From Synergistaceae bacterium (lineage in GTDB: Bacteria; Synergistota; Synergistia; Synergistales; Synergistaceae), in NCBI GenBank assembly GCA_030533085.1, contig JAUNJZ010000022.1, forward strand, positions 1 through 40,341: a stretch of DNA of 40,341 nucleotides, in the 5' to 3' direction. Shown piece by piece: positions 23,301 through 30,544 of the stretch (the first letter of the stretch is position 1; each line of letters starts with the position of its first letter). A program made the translations under genes and the position numbers. The notes beneath the pieces were generated by a model. The model ran no database searches and was not told the DNA's origin. It worked only from the letters and a program-made list of their open reading frames with translations.

Positions 23301-23582
23301 TTACGCTTCATCCTCCGTCACGTAGAGCTCGCCGACAAGCTCGGCCTCCTCCGGCGCGGTTATCAGCCGGCGGCTCATATTTTCAACTATCCTGCCGCCG
23401 CCGGCCATATACCATCTGTTAAGCAGCTCGACCTGACCGCCCGCGAGCAGCGCGTCAAGAGATGTCGGCCAGTCGGAGCGTTTTTCCTCGTTGAAGCGCT
23501 CCAGCGTTACGAAGCCGCGCGGAATCACAAAAGCGGCGTACTCTTTCCCATCTTTCTTCATCTTTATCGTCGCAAGTTTCAT
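23301..23582 (-). CDS. Stand-alone FAH N-terminal-like domain
   Basis: A 93-residue protein from ATG 23582, which has GGAGG 5 bp upstream; an earlier GTG at 23594 overlaps that site and is less likely. The sequence aligns along its length with residues 1-70 of the FAH family enzyme at 8807 (shared LATxK, NEEKRxxW against NEKKRIQW, GGQVELLNRWYMAGG against EGQLVELNKWYLSGG). The catalytic FAH domain is absent and no remnant of it follows; a terminator does. It may be a free regulatory or binding domain, or a remnant that has stayed in frame. GC-rich codon use matches its neighbours. Confidence 0.65.
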   Translation of the reverse strand: MKLATIKMKKDGKEYAAFVIPRGFVTLERFNEEKRSDWPTSLDALLAGGQVELLNRWYMAGGGRIVENMSRRLITAPEEAELVGELYVTEDEA

Positions 23583-23701
23583 GGCGTCCTCCACAAATCA
23601 TAAATGTCATATTCACGCGGCACTATTATAAGGCAAAAAGATGAGGCGGGGCGCTCCCCGTTATAAGTACGTAAGACGGACAACAAATGCAGCTGTCTCC
23701 C

Positions 23702-23743
23702 TTGACAAAGTAATGGGAGAGATGTAATCTACACCAAGTTGGT
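23702..23743 (+). promoter_or_regulatory. Promoter and operator of the rrf2-isc operon
   Basis: A consensus promoter (TTGACA 23702-23707, 17-bp spacer, TAATCT 23725-23730) is followed at once by the dyad ACCAAGTTGGT (23733-23743). The dyad covers the expected transcription start, a good place for repression by the Rrf2 protein encoded just downstream. Confidence 0.75.
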
Positions 23744-23759
23744 AGGGAAGGTGATATTT

Positions 23760-24218
23760 ATGGCGATTACTCAAAAATGCCAATACGCGCTGAGGGCGAT
23801 CTACGAGCTGGCCTGTCAGCGGGAAAACGGCCCCTGCAAGATAGGCGCTGTCGCCGACGCGCAGAATATCCCGGTGCGTTTTCTGGAAAATATTCTCAAC
23901 AGCCTGAAAAGCGCGGGGCTTGTGGATTCCGCGCGCGGCAAAGACGGCGGATATTTTCTCGCGAAGCCTGCCGATGCGATAACAGTGGGCGAAGTGATAC
24001 GCTTTATCCAGGGGCCGCTCGGCCCGGTGGAATGTTCGCCGCGCACGGACGACGACTGCATACTTTACGACGACTGCGTCTTCCGTCCGCTGTGGGATAA
24101 GGCAAGATCCGCGCTGGAAGAGGTCTACGACGGAACGACCATTCAGGATCTTGTAAACAGGTCGGATAACAGCTGCCACGGCCCGGAATGCCGCTGCGGC
24201 AAAAAAAATAAAATTTGA
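23760..24218 (+). CDS. Rrf2-family (IscR-like) Fe-S sensing regulator
   Basis: 152 residues from ATG 23760, with AAGGTGAT at a good distance; an upstream ATG at 23739 lacks a site and would lie on the operator. The winged helix (CQYALRAIYELA...IPVRFLENILNSLKSAGLVDSARGKDGGY) is typical of Rrf2. Three cysteines in CSPRTDDDCILYDDC match the cluster-ligating spacing of IscR-like sensors, and the C-terminus adds a further CxxxxxCxC. It probably represses this operon and responds to Fe-S supply, being cotranscribed with iscS and iscU. Confidence 0.9.
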   Translation: MAITQKCQYALRAIYELACQRENGPCKIGAVADAQNIPVRFLENILNSLKSAGLVDSARGKDGGYFLAKPADAITVGEVIRFIQGPLGPVECSPRTDDDCILYDDCVFRPLWDKARSALEEVYDGTTIQDLVNRSDNSCHGPECRCGKKNKI

Positions 24219-24234
24219 CCAAGAGGTGAATGTT

Positions 24235-25416
24235 ATGGCACCACGCGAAGTATATCTTGACAACTCAGCCACGACGAAGGTCGATCCCCGTGTTACGGCG
24301 GCGATGCAGCCATATTTCTCGGAAAAATACGGCAACCCGAACAGCCTCCATAAATTCGGACGCGAAGCGCGCGCGGCGATAGACAAGGCCCGCGGACAGG
24401 TGGCCTCTCTCATCGGAGCGAAGCCGACGGATATCATCTTCACCGGCGCGGGCAGCGAGGCGGACAACCTCGCCATCAAGGGGGCGGCCTGGGCGCTGAA
24501 GGAAAAGGGCAAGGGAAATCACATAATCACAAGCGCGATAGAGCACCACGCCATTCTTGACACTGTGAAATGGCTGGGAAAAACGGGCTTTGAATATACG
24601 ATACTCCCTGTCGACGATAAAGGAATGGTATCCCCCGCGGAGCTTGAAGCCGCGATACGCCCCGATACGATACTCGTCTCGATCATGTTCGCCAACAACG
24701 AAGTCGGCACGATACAGCCGATAAAAGAGCTGGGCGAAATATGCCGCAGGCACGGCGTTATGTTCCATGTCGACGGAGTACAGGCGGCGGGTCATATAAA
24801 TATCGACGTCAGCGAACTGCCGGTAGACATGATGACGATGGCGGCGCATAAAATGTACGGCCCCAAGGGGCTGGGGGCGCTCTACGTGCGCAGGGGGATA
24901 AAGCTCATTCCTACGCTGCACGGCGGCGGACAGGAATACGGCCTGCGCTCCGGCACGGAAAACGTCCCCGGCATCGTCGGCTTCGGCATGGCGGCGGAGA
25001 TAGCGAAAGAGCGTCTGGCGAATGGCGACGATAAGAAGCTGGCGCAGCTCCGCGATTACTTCATCGACGGACTGCTCGCGAGGATACCGGAATCGCGCCT
25101 CACCGGCGCGGAGGGAAGCGACCGCCTCCCATTCCACACCAGCTTCACGATAAAATACATTGAGGGCGAAGGAATGCTGCTGCTGCTCGACGCGGCGGGG
25201 ATAGCCGCCTCAAGCGGCTCCGCCTGCACCTCCGGCAGTCTGGAGCCGAGCTACGTGCTGCTGGCGATGGGGCTGGACCACCCGACGGCTCACGGCTCAG
25301 TGCGCCTGACCATGAGCCACGATACGACAAAAGAGGATATCGACTACGTGCTGGAGAAATTCCCTCCCATAGTGGAAAAACTCCGCGCCATGTCGCCCTT
25401 TTACAATAAAAAATAA
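24235..25416 (+). CDS. iscS: Cysteine desulfurase (IscS/NifS)
   Basis: 393 residues from ATG 24235, chosen over ATG 24226, which is too close to the AGAGG site. It removes sulfur from cysteine for Fe-S assembly. The start VYLDNSATTKVDPRV, the PLP-binding Lys206 in AAHKMYGPKG and the catalytic Cys331 in SGSACTSGS are present. The extended Cys loop is of the IscS/NifS group I type. It follows the regulator by 16 bp and precedes iscU by 38 bp. In this selenium-using context it could also donate selenium, which is inference. Confidence 0.94.
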   Translation: MAPREVYLDNSATTKVDPRVTAAMQPYFSEKYGNPNSLHKFGREARAAIDKARGQVASLIGAKPTDIIFTGAGSEADNLAIKGAAWALKEKGKGNHIITSAIEHHAILDTVKWLGKTGFEYTILPVDDKGMVSPAELEAAIRPDTILVSIMFANNEVGTIQPIKELGEICRRHGVMFHVDGVQAAGHINIDVSELPVDMMTMAAHKMYGPKGLGALYVRRGIKLIPTLHGGGQEYGLRSGTENVPGIVGFGMAAEIAKERLANGDDKKLAQLRDYFIDGLLARIPESRLTGAEGSDRLPFHTSFTIKYIEGEGMLLLLDAAGIAASSGSACTSGSLEPSYVLLAMGLDHPTAHGSVRLTMSHDTTKEDIDYVLEKFPPIVEKLRAMSPFYNKK

Positions 25417-25454
25417 AAATCTATCCCTCTTAGAGAAGATAAGGAGATGAGGCC

Positions 25455-25943
25455 ATGTACAGCCAGAAAGTTGTAGACTATTTCATGAATCCGCGTAACG
25501 CGGGGAGGCTGGACGACGCCAACGCCATCGGAGAAGTCGGAAATCCGAAATGCGGAGACGTTATGAAGATATACCTGAAAATAAACCCTGAAACAGAAGT
25601 CATCGACGACATCCGCTTCGAGACCTTCGGCTGCGCGGCGGCTATCGCCACCAGCTCAATGGTTACGGAGCTGGCCAAAGGGCGCACGCTGGAAAACGCG
25701 CTGAAAATAACCAACAAAGAGGTCGCGGAGGAGCTGGGCGGCCTGCCGCCGGCAAAGCTGCACTGCTCGCTGCTGGCGCAGGAGGGAATAGAGGCGGCCA
25801 TAGCCGACTACTACATGCGCAAAGACGGCAAACTACCCGAAGGGCTGAAATTCCCCGGCAACTGCGTCGCCTGCGGCGGCGGATGCGGCGAGGAAGAAGA
25901 GGAAGAGACATTCGTAAGCGAGGATCACCGTGTTGCAGAATAA
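25455..25943 (+). CDS. iscU: Fe-S scaffold protein (IscU/NifU N-terminal type)
   Basis: This 162-residue protein assembles clusters with IscS. The three ligand cysteines are Cys33 (NPKCGD), Cys60 (FGCAA) and Cys104 (KLHCSLL), with the conserved Asp35. The protein continues about 35 residues past the usual IscU end with CVACGGGC and an acidic tail, suggesting an extra metal site. It is the NifU-like form common in anaerobes. Its 3' end overlaps the start of the MOSC gene. Confidence 0.93.
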   Translation: MYSQKVVDYFMNPRNAGRLDDANAIGEVGNPKCGDVMKIYLKINPETEVIDDIRFETFGCAAAIATSSMVTELAKGRTLENALKITNKEVAEELGGLPPAKLHCSLLAQEGIEAAIADYYMRKDGKLPEGLKFPGNCVACGGGCGEEEEEETFVSEDHRVAE

Positions 25944-26388
25944 TAATAAAAACGACAGCCGCGGCAAAATAATCGCGGTATGCACCGCGCCGGAAAAGGG
26001 CATGATAAAGCACGACGTGGGGGAAGGGCTGCTCATCGAGGGAATAGGCATCGAGGGAGACGCCCACGCCGGCTTCATGCACAGGCAGGTCAGCCTGATA
26101 TCCATGGAAGACATACGGACGATGATGGCAAAGCTGCCGAATCTCGTCCCCGGCAGCTTCGCGGAAAATCTTACAACCGAGGGCTTCGACCTGGGACAGC
26201 TCAAAATAGGCGACCTGCTCAAAGTCGGAGAAACGCTACTTGAAGTCTCACAGATAGGCAAAGAGTGCCACAGCCACTGCGAAGTATTCAAGCAGACCGG
26301 CGAATGCATAATGCCTAAAAAGGGCATCTTTACCAAAGTGATAAAGGGCGGCAGGGTAAAGAGCGGAGACACGATAGAATTTGCCTGA
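25930..26388 (+). CDS. MOSC domain protein
   Basis: This 152-residue protein has GTG 25930 as the likely start, overlapping the last 14 bases of iscU in another frame, which implies translational coupling. The MOSC domain (GIGIEGDAHAGFMHRQVSLIS...VPGSFAENLTTEGFDL...KIGDLLKVG...HCEVFKQTG) is complete. Stand-alone MOSC proteins handle sulfur for molybdenum cofactor or related ligands. The conserved Cys in KECHSHCE could carry sulfur from IscS. Coupling to iscSU and closeness to the Mop gene support a Mo-cofactor sulfur role. Confidence 0.88.
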   Translation: MLQNNNKNDSRGKIIAVCTAPEKGMIKHDVGEGLLIEGIGIEGDAHAGFMHRQVSLISMEDIRTMMAKLPNLVPGSFAENLTTEGFDLGQLKIGDLLKVGETLLEVSQIGKECHSHCEVFKQTGECIMPKKGIFTKVIKGGRVKSGDTIEFA

Positions 26389-26432
26389 GCAGGCGAAGCG
26401 AATGTGAAAAGTTGCCTTTTATGCGCTAAAAC

Positions 26433-26461
26433 TTGACGTTGGCGATAAAAAAGACAATAAT
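26433..26461 (+). promoter_or_regulatory. Promoter of the Mop gene
   Basis: TTGACG (26433-26438), a 17-bp spacer and AATAAT (26456-26461) lie 32 bp before the start codon, so the Mop gene can be transcribed on its own. Confidence 0.6.
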
Positions 26462-26493
26462 TAAAATACTGCACGAAAAAGGAGAGGACGAAA

Positions 26494-26922
26494 ATGAACC
26501 TTAGCGCACGCAATCAGTTAAAGGCGACAGTAGCCGCCGTCAAAAAGGGAGCCGTCAACGATGAAGTATCGCTTCGCCTTGCGGACGGGACATTGCTTAC
26601 CTCCATCATCACGGAGACAAGCTGCGAGAAGCTCGGCCTCAAAGAGGGGGCGGAAGCCTACGCCGTCATCAAAGCCTCCAACGTGATGATAGGCGAAGGA
26701 GAGGGCGGACTTACGCTCTCAGCGCGCAACCAGCTCAAGGGCAAAATCAGCGCCGTTACCGAAGGGGCGGTAAACTGCGAGATACAGCTCACACTCGCGG
26801 GCGGAGAAAAAATAGCCTCCATCATCACCAAAAACAGCGCTGAACGGCTGGCCCTCAAAGAGGGAAAAGAGGTCTTCGCTATCATCAAAGCCTCGGACAT
26901 CATGGTAGGGATAAAGGCGTAA
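26494..26922 (+). CDS. Molybdenum-pterin-binding protein, two Mop domains
   Basis: This 142-residue protein consists of two Mop/TOBE repeats of about 68 residues. Each starts LSARNQLKxxxxxVxxGAVN and ends with an AxIKAS block. Di-Mop proteins assemble into rings that bind molybdate or tungstate (ModG/Mop type) in the cytoplasm. The two repeats are similar enough to suggest internal duplication. Start ATG behind AAAGGAGAGG. No modABC transporter lies beside it. Confidence 0.92.
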   Translation: MNLSARNQLKATVAAVKKGAVNDEVSLRLADGTLLTSIITETSCEKLGLKEGAEAYAVIKASNVMIGEGEGGLTLSARNQLKGKISAVTEGAVNCEIQLTLAGGEKIASIITKNSAERLALKEGKEVFAIIKASDIMVGIKA

Positions 26923-26982
26923 AATAACGGGAGAGCATCCGGGGCGGAGGCTGATTCAGCCCGCCGCGAAGCGTTGAAAACG

Positions 26983-27011
26983 CCGCCGCGCCTACAGTCG
27001 CGGCGGTTTTT
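26983..27011 (+). terminator. Terminator of the Mop gene
   Basis: CCGCCGCG (26983-26990) pairs with CGCGGCGG (26999-27006), followed by T5. Confidence 0.8.
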
Positions 27012-27030
27012 CCATCTTCCCTGACTAAAT

Positions 27031-27059
27031 TTGACAATTTGCCCTCTGTTGACTAATAT
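27031..27059 (+). promoter_or_regulatory. Promoter of the Mrp-family gene
   Basis: A perfect TTGACA (27031-27036), a 17-bp spacer and TAATAT (27054-27059) precede the Mrp gene by about 75 bp. Confidence 0.65.
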
Positions 27060-27135
27060 TCAGCTGTGGAGTCAGAAGGGGCCGAAAGAGCTTTAACGGC
27101 CCGCTTTTCAATATCGTAAAAGGGAGATGCGCGAC

Positions 27136-27966
27136 ATGGCAGAGGAAAACTGTTCTCACGACTGCGAGAGCTGTCAGCAAAAGTGTTCCGAAGCGGAAAA
27201 GCCCGATTTCAGCGTTCCGGCTAATCCGCTGAGCAACGTAAAAAGAGTCGTAGGCATAGTCAGCGGAAAGGGCGGCGTTGGCAAATCGCTCGTCACAGCG
27301 CTGCTGGCCTCGGCAATGCAGAAGAGAGGTCATCAGTGCGGCATACTCGACGCCGATATCACAGGCCCCTCGATCCCCGGAATCTTCGGAGTAAACGAGC
27401 TTGCGACCTCCAACGAATCCGGCATCCTTCCGCGGCAGAGCAAAGGCGGCATAGACATGATGTCCGTCAACCTGCTGGTAGAGGACAAGGCCACCCCAGT
27501 AGTATGGCGCGGCCCGGCCATCGCCGGAGTTGTAAAGCAGTTCTGGAGCGACGTTATCTGGAGCTATGAGGATTACCTTTTCATCGACATGCCGCCGGGA
27601 ACCGGAGACGTGCCGCTGACCGTATTCCAGTCGCTGCCTGTGGACGGCATCATCATCGTAGCCTCCCCGCAGGAGCTGGTCTCGATGATAGTTGAAAAGG
27701 CGATGAGAATGGCAAAATCAATGGATATCCCCATTCTCGGCATAATCGAGAATATGAGCTACCTCAAATGCCCCGACTGCGGCAAAAAAATCAGCCTCTT
27801 CGGCGAAGGCAAGACAGCCGAAACGGCGGCGCGCTACGAGATAGACTTCCTAGGAGAGATACCTGTCGCCCCGGAGCTGGCGGCGCTCTGCGACGCGGGA
27901 AACATCGAATACTACTCCGCCGACTTCCTGGACAAGGCGATAGAAAAGCTAGAAGCGATAAAATAA
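27136..27966 (+). CDS. Mrp/NBP35-family Fe-S carrier ATPase
   Basis: 276 residues from ATG 27136, since the ATG at 27127 directly abuts the GGGAG site. A Cys-rich N-terminus (CSHDCESCQQKC) recalls the N-terminal cluster of NBP35. The deviant Walker A is GKGGVGKS, followed by DADITGPSIP and FIDMPPGTGD. The bridging CxxC (KCPDCGKK), which holds a 4Fe-4S cluster between two monomers, is present. Such proteins carry Fe-S clusters to target enzymes. It lies downstream of the isc and Mop genes under its own promoter. Confidence 0.92.
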   Translation: MAEENCSHDCESCQQKCSEAEKPDFSVPANPLSNVKRVVGIVSGKGGVGKSLVTALLASAMQKRGHQCGILDADITGPSIPGIFGVNELATSNESGILPRQSKGGIDMMSVNLLVEDKATPVVWRGPAIAGVVKQFWSDVIWSYEDYLFIDMPPGTGDVPLTVFQSLPVDGIIIVASPQELVSMIVEKAMRMAKSMDIPILGIIENMSYLKCPDCGKKISLFGEGKTAETAARYEIDFLGEIPVAPELAALCDAGNIEYYSADFLDKAIEKLEAIK

Positions 27967-27999
27967 AATCTTCCCGAATCTTCAATAATAAGCTTTCAC

Positions 28000-28031
28000 A
28001 ATCCGGCGCGGGCGACCTCGCCGGATTTTTT
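28000..28031 (+). terminator. Terminator of the Mrp-family gene
   Basis: AATCCGGCG pairs with CGCCGGATT around a 10-base loop and runs into T5-6. Confidence 0.85.
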
Positions 28032-28075
28032 ACGCGCCGGCGCTCTGCCTTTTGTATAAAAGCTCTCCTTTGTTT

Positions 28076-28081
28076 TATAAT
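28076..28081 (+). promoter_or_regulatory. -10 box of the ArsC-like gene
   Basis: A perfect TATAAT lies 36 bp before the ATG, with a weak TTGTAT at 28052-28057 (18-bp spacing). Confidence 0.45.
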
Positions 28082-28117
28082 TTAACTGTCCGGAATTTAC
28101 AAGGGGAGGCTTTTGTT

Positions 28118-28471
28118 ATGCTGACTATGCTCTGCTATTCAAAATGAACGACCTGCCGAAAGGCCGGGGACTGGCTTAAAGAAAAGGGCTTTGAATTTAC
28201 CATGCGCGATATAAAGGGAGAAAACCCGAGCGCGGCGGAGCTGAAAGAATGGTTTTCACGCTCCGGGCTGCCGCTTAAAAAATTTTTCAACACGAGCGGC
28301 CTCGCCTATAAGGCGCTCTCGCTGAAGGAGCGGCTGCCGGAGATGTCGGAAGAGGAGCAGATAGAGCTGCTGGCCTCCGACGGAATGCTGCTGAAACGTC
28401 CGCTGCTGATAACGCCGGAGACTGTTCTTGTCGGCTTCAACGAGAAGCAGTGGGCGGAGAGGCTGAAATGA
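28118..28471 (+). CDS. Selenocysteine-containing ArsC/Spx-family reductase (candidate)
   Basis: Starting at ATG 28118, 8 bp after GGGGAGG, the frame reads MLTMLCYSK, then TGA (28145-28147), then TTCRKAGDWLKEKGFEF, and stays open to 28471. With TGA as one residue the product is 117 residues, the normal length for ArsC/Spx/YffB proteins, and the downstream KKFFNTSGLAYKALSLKERLP and SDGMLLKRPLL are classic for the family. The TGA falls exactly on the catalytic Cys of the usual KCxTCRKA motif, giving Sec-T-T-C. A short hairpin at 28161-28177 fits a bacterial SECIS. It probably acts as a thiol/selenol oxidoreductase; true arsenate reduction is uncertain. Alternatives are a nonsense pseudogene or internal initiation at ATG 28202, which would lose the active site. 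The stop overlaps the next start (ATGA). Confidence 0.82.
28161..28177 (+). promoter_or_regulatory. Candidate bacterial SECIS hairpin
   Basis: AGGCC (28161-28165) pairs with GGCTT (28173-28177, one G-U), leaving the loop GGGGACT. The loop starts 18 nt after the in-frame UGA and begins with G, within the geometry accepted for bacterial SECIS elements. The stem is short and unproven. Confidence 0.45.
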
Positions 28472-29787
28472 CAGGCCGCCGGATGGCGGCGGAAGAGATG
28501 ATGAGCATGTATCTGTCGGAAAAAATAATGAAAGAGATGAGGCGGCGGCGCAGGGACTTTCATAAATATCCCGAAAGCGGCTGGACGGAATTCCGCACCA
28601 CCGCGCTGGCGGCTCAGATATTGGAATCTCTCGGCTGGAAGCTGACCTTTGCCTCGGAGCTGATAAGGGCGGAAGATGTGATGGGGCGCAATATCGACGC
28701 GGAGGCGGAGAGACGGCGCGCGATAGCCCAGGGGGCGGAGCCGCTGACGGTCGCGCGCATCGGAGAATACACGGGGCTGATAGCGGAGCTGGATACCGGC
28801 AGAGAAGGGCCGCTCACCGCGCTGCGCTTTGACATCGACTGCGTGGAGACGGAAGAGGCGGAGGACGCCGGGCATCTCCCCGCCCGCGAGGGCTTCCGCT
28901 CCGTGAATCGGGGGAGAATGCACGCCTGCGGCCACGACGGACATACGGCGATAGGGCTGGCGCTCGCGGAGCTTGCGGCAGAGGCGCGGGAGGCGCTGCG
29001 CGGGAAAATAAGGCTTATATTCCAGCCTGCGGAAGAGGGTGTGCGCGGCGGCTACGCGCTTTCCTCGGCGGGAGCGGCAGAGGGCGCGGATTATTTTATC
29101 GCCATGCATCTTGGAATGGGGCTGCCGACCGGCCATATCTGCGGCGGCACACACGGCTTTCTCTGCTCCACGAAGTTCGACGCGGATTTCCGCGGAATCG
29201 GTGCGCACGCGGGAAGCGAGCCGGAGCGCGGGAGAAACGCGCTGCTCGCCGCCGCCTCCGCCGCGCTGAACATACAGGCGATAGCCCCGCACTCAGGCGG
29301 AGCGACGCGGGTAAATGTCGGCCGCCTCGACGCCGGAACGGGGCGCAACGTAGTCCCGCCGCGCGCGCACATGGAGGCGGAGGCGCGCGGCGAAAGCGGC
29401 GAGCTGGCCGCCTATGTCTACGGCAGGGCAAAGGAGATCATACACGGGGCGGCTGAAATGTACGGCGTTGAGGCCGCGATAACAAAGCAGGGGGAAACTG
29501 TCAGCGCCGCGAGCGACGAGGCGCTTGCCGCTCTTGTCGCGGAAGAGGCGGCCTCCGTGAAGGGAGCTGCGCGGCGCGATATCGACCGCGCAGCCTCCGG
29601 CAGTGACGACGCCTGCTGGTTCATGAGGCGGGTGCAGGAGCGTGGCGGCCTCGCGACATATATCGGCATAGGGGCGGATACCGCCGCCGGACATCACAAT
29701 GACCGTTTCGATTTTGACGAAAAGGCCATGGATATAGCGTTGGAGCTGCTTTTCAAATGCCTGCTGCGCATCGGAGGCCGCCGCTGA
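28468..29787 (+). CDS. abgA: M20 family amidohydrolase, AbgA-like
   Basis: 439 residues from ATG 28468, chosen for the ATGA overlap with the preceding gene; later Met codons are possible. Strong AbgA-type blocks follow in order: RRRRDFHKYPESGWTEFRT, ALRFDIDC, GRMHACGHDGHTAIGLAL with metal-binding His and Asp, IFQPAEEGVRGG with catalytic Glu, AHAGSEPERGRNALLAA and a closing AGHHNDRFDFDE. The E. coli counterpart is subunit A of p-aminobenzoyl-glutamate hydrolase, which works with AbgB. No AbgB is seen here, so it may act alone on another N-acyl amino acid. Probably cotranscribed with the ArsC-like gene. Confidence 0.85.
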   Translation: MTGRRMAAEEMMSMYLSEKIMKEMRRRRRDFHKYPESGWTEFRTTALAAQILESLGWKLTFASELIRAEDVMGRNIDAEAERRRAIAQGAEPLTVARIGEYTGLIAELDTGREGPLTALRFDIDCVETEEAEDAGHLPAREGFRSVNRGRMHACGHDGHTAIGLALAELAAEAREALRGKIRLIFQPAEEGVRGGYALSSAGAAEGADYFIAMHLGMGLPTGHICGGTHGFLCSTKFDADFRGIGAHAGSEPERGRNALLAAASAALNIQAIAPHSGGATRVNVGRLDAGTGRNVVPPRAHMEAEARGESGELAAYVYGRAKEIIHGAAEMYGVEAAITKQGETVSAASDEALAALVAEEAASVKGAARRDIDRAASGSDDACWFMRRVQERGGLATYIGIGADTAAGHHNDRFDFDEKAMDIALELLFKCLLRIGGRR

Positions 29788-30355
29788 CGCGGCTTAAAAA
29801 TCATAGGGTAAAGTCAAAAGCAAAATCAGAACCAAAACCAAAACCAAACCCAAAACTCCCCCAGCCCTTCGGGCAGCCCCCTCGGTGAGGGGGCCGAAGA
29901 TTAAAGACAACGGCAAAGGAAAAACTGCGTATAACAAAAAAATGCTGCGCTGCCGTTGACCTTGGTTTTCGGCTCCCTAGCCGAGCCGGCTGATTTCTCC
30001 ATCAGGACTCCGGCAGAGTCGGGCAGCTTTTGATCTTCGGCCCCCTCACAGAGGGGGCTGTCGGCGGAGCCGACTGGGGGAGTTCTGGTTTTGACTTTTC
30101 GTTTTTCTTTTTTTTCGCGTTTTGTTGTTATTTTCCGTTTTTTTGCGTTAGGGTCTGGGCAAGTAGGTCACAACTCCCTCAGTCCGCCTGCGGCGGCCAG
30201 CTCTGATGAAGAAACCAGCCGACTCGGCGAGGGAGCCTAAGATCAACGGCAAATCCACGGCAACTGCGCCCCCGCCTTCCCTGCGGGTTTTTCTTGACGT
30301 TTTGTTCCTTTCAAAAAAGCTACATGCCGGCGCGCTGCTAAATGCGCGCAAAAAT
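29788..30355. repeat. Intergenic nest of inverted repeats
   Basis: Two repeat families are nested here. Family A runs 29854-29901 and returns inverted at 30033-30084 (AACTCCCCCAG ... GGGGGCCGAAGAT). Family B runs 29971-30026 and returns inverted at 30197-30237 (CTGATG-AGAAA-CAGCCG-CTCGGC-AGGGAGCC). The copies are imperfect, with strong secondary structure and no coding capacity. The layout fits mobile palindromic elements (REP/MITE-like) that have landed in or beside each other. Confidence 0.7.
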
Positions 30356-30384
30356 TTGAGTAAAACTTAAAAAACTGATACAAT
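30356..30384 (+). promoter_or_regulatory. Promoter of the giant GGDEF/EAL gene
   Basis: TTGAGT (30356-30361), a 17-bp spacer and TACAAT (30379-30384) lie about 160 bp before the start codon. The leader is long and contains two T-rich stretches; no known riboswitch was recognised in it. Confidence 0.55.
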
Positions 30385-30544
30385 ATAACAAGGAGTAGAA
30401 TAATGTAATCATGTTATTTGCCGGGCTTCGGCTGCGTATTTTTTCCTTTTTTTATTCGTAAAGGCGCGGGCGGAGGGATTTTTTTTGCGTTGCCTGCCGG
30501 CGGTTTGCCGCGGGGTTATATTCAGCGTCTTGGGAGAGTGTCTG

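Noticed and set aside
22866..23603. 245-codon open frame on the plus strand
   Set aside because: It is opposite the CDGSH and small FAH-like genes, which have clear motifs and ribosome sites. GC-rich codon bias makes long antisense frames common here.
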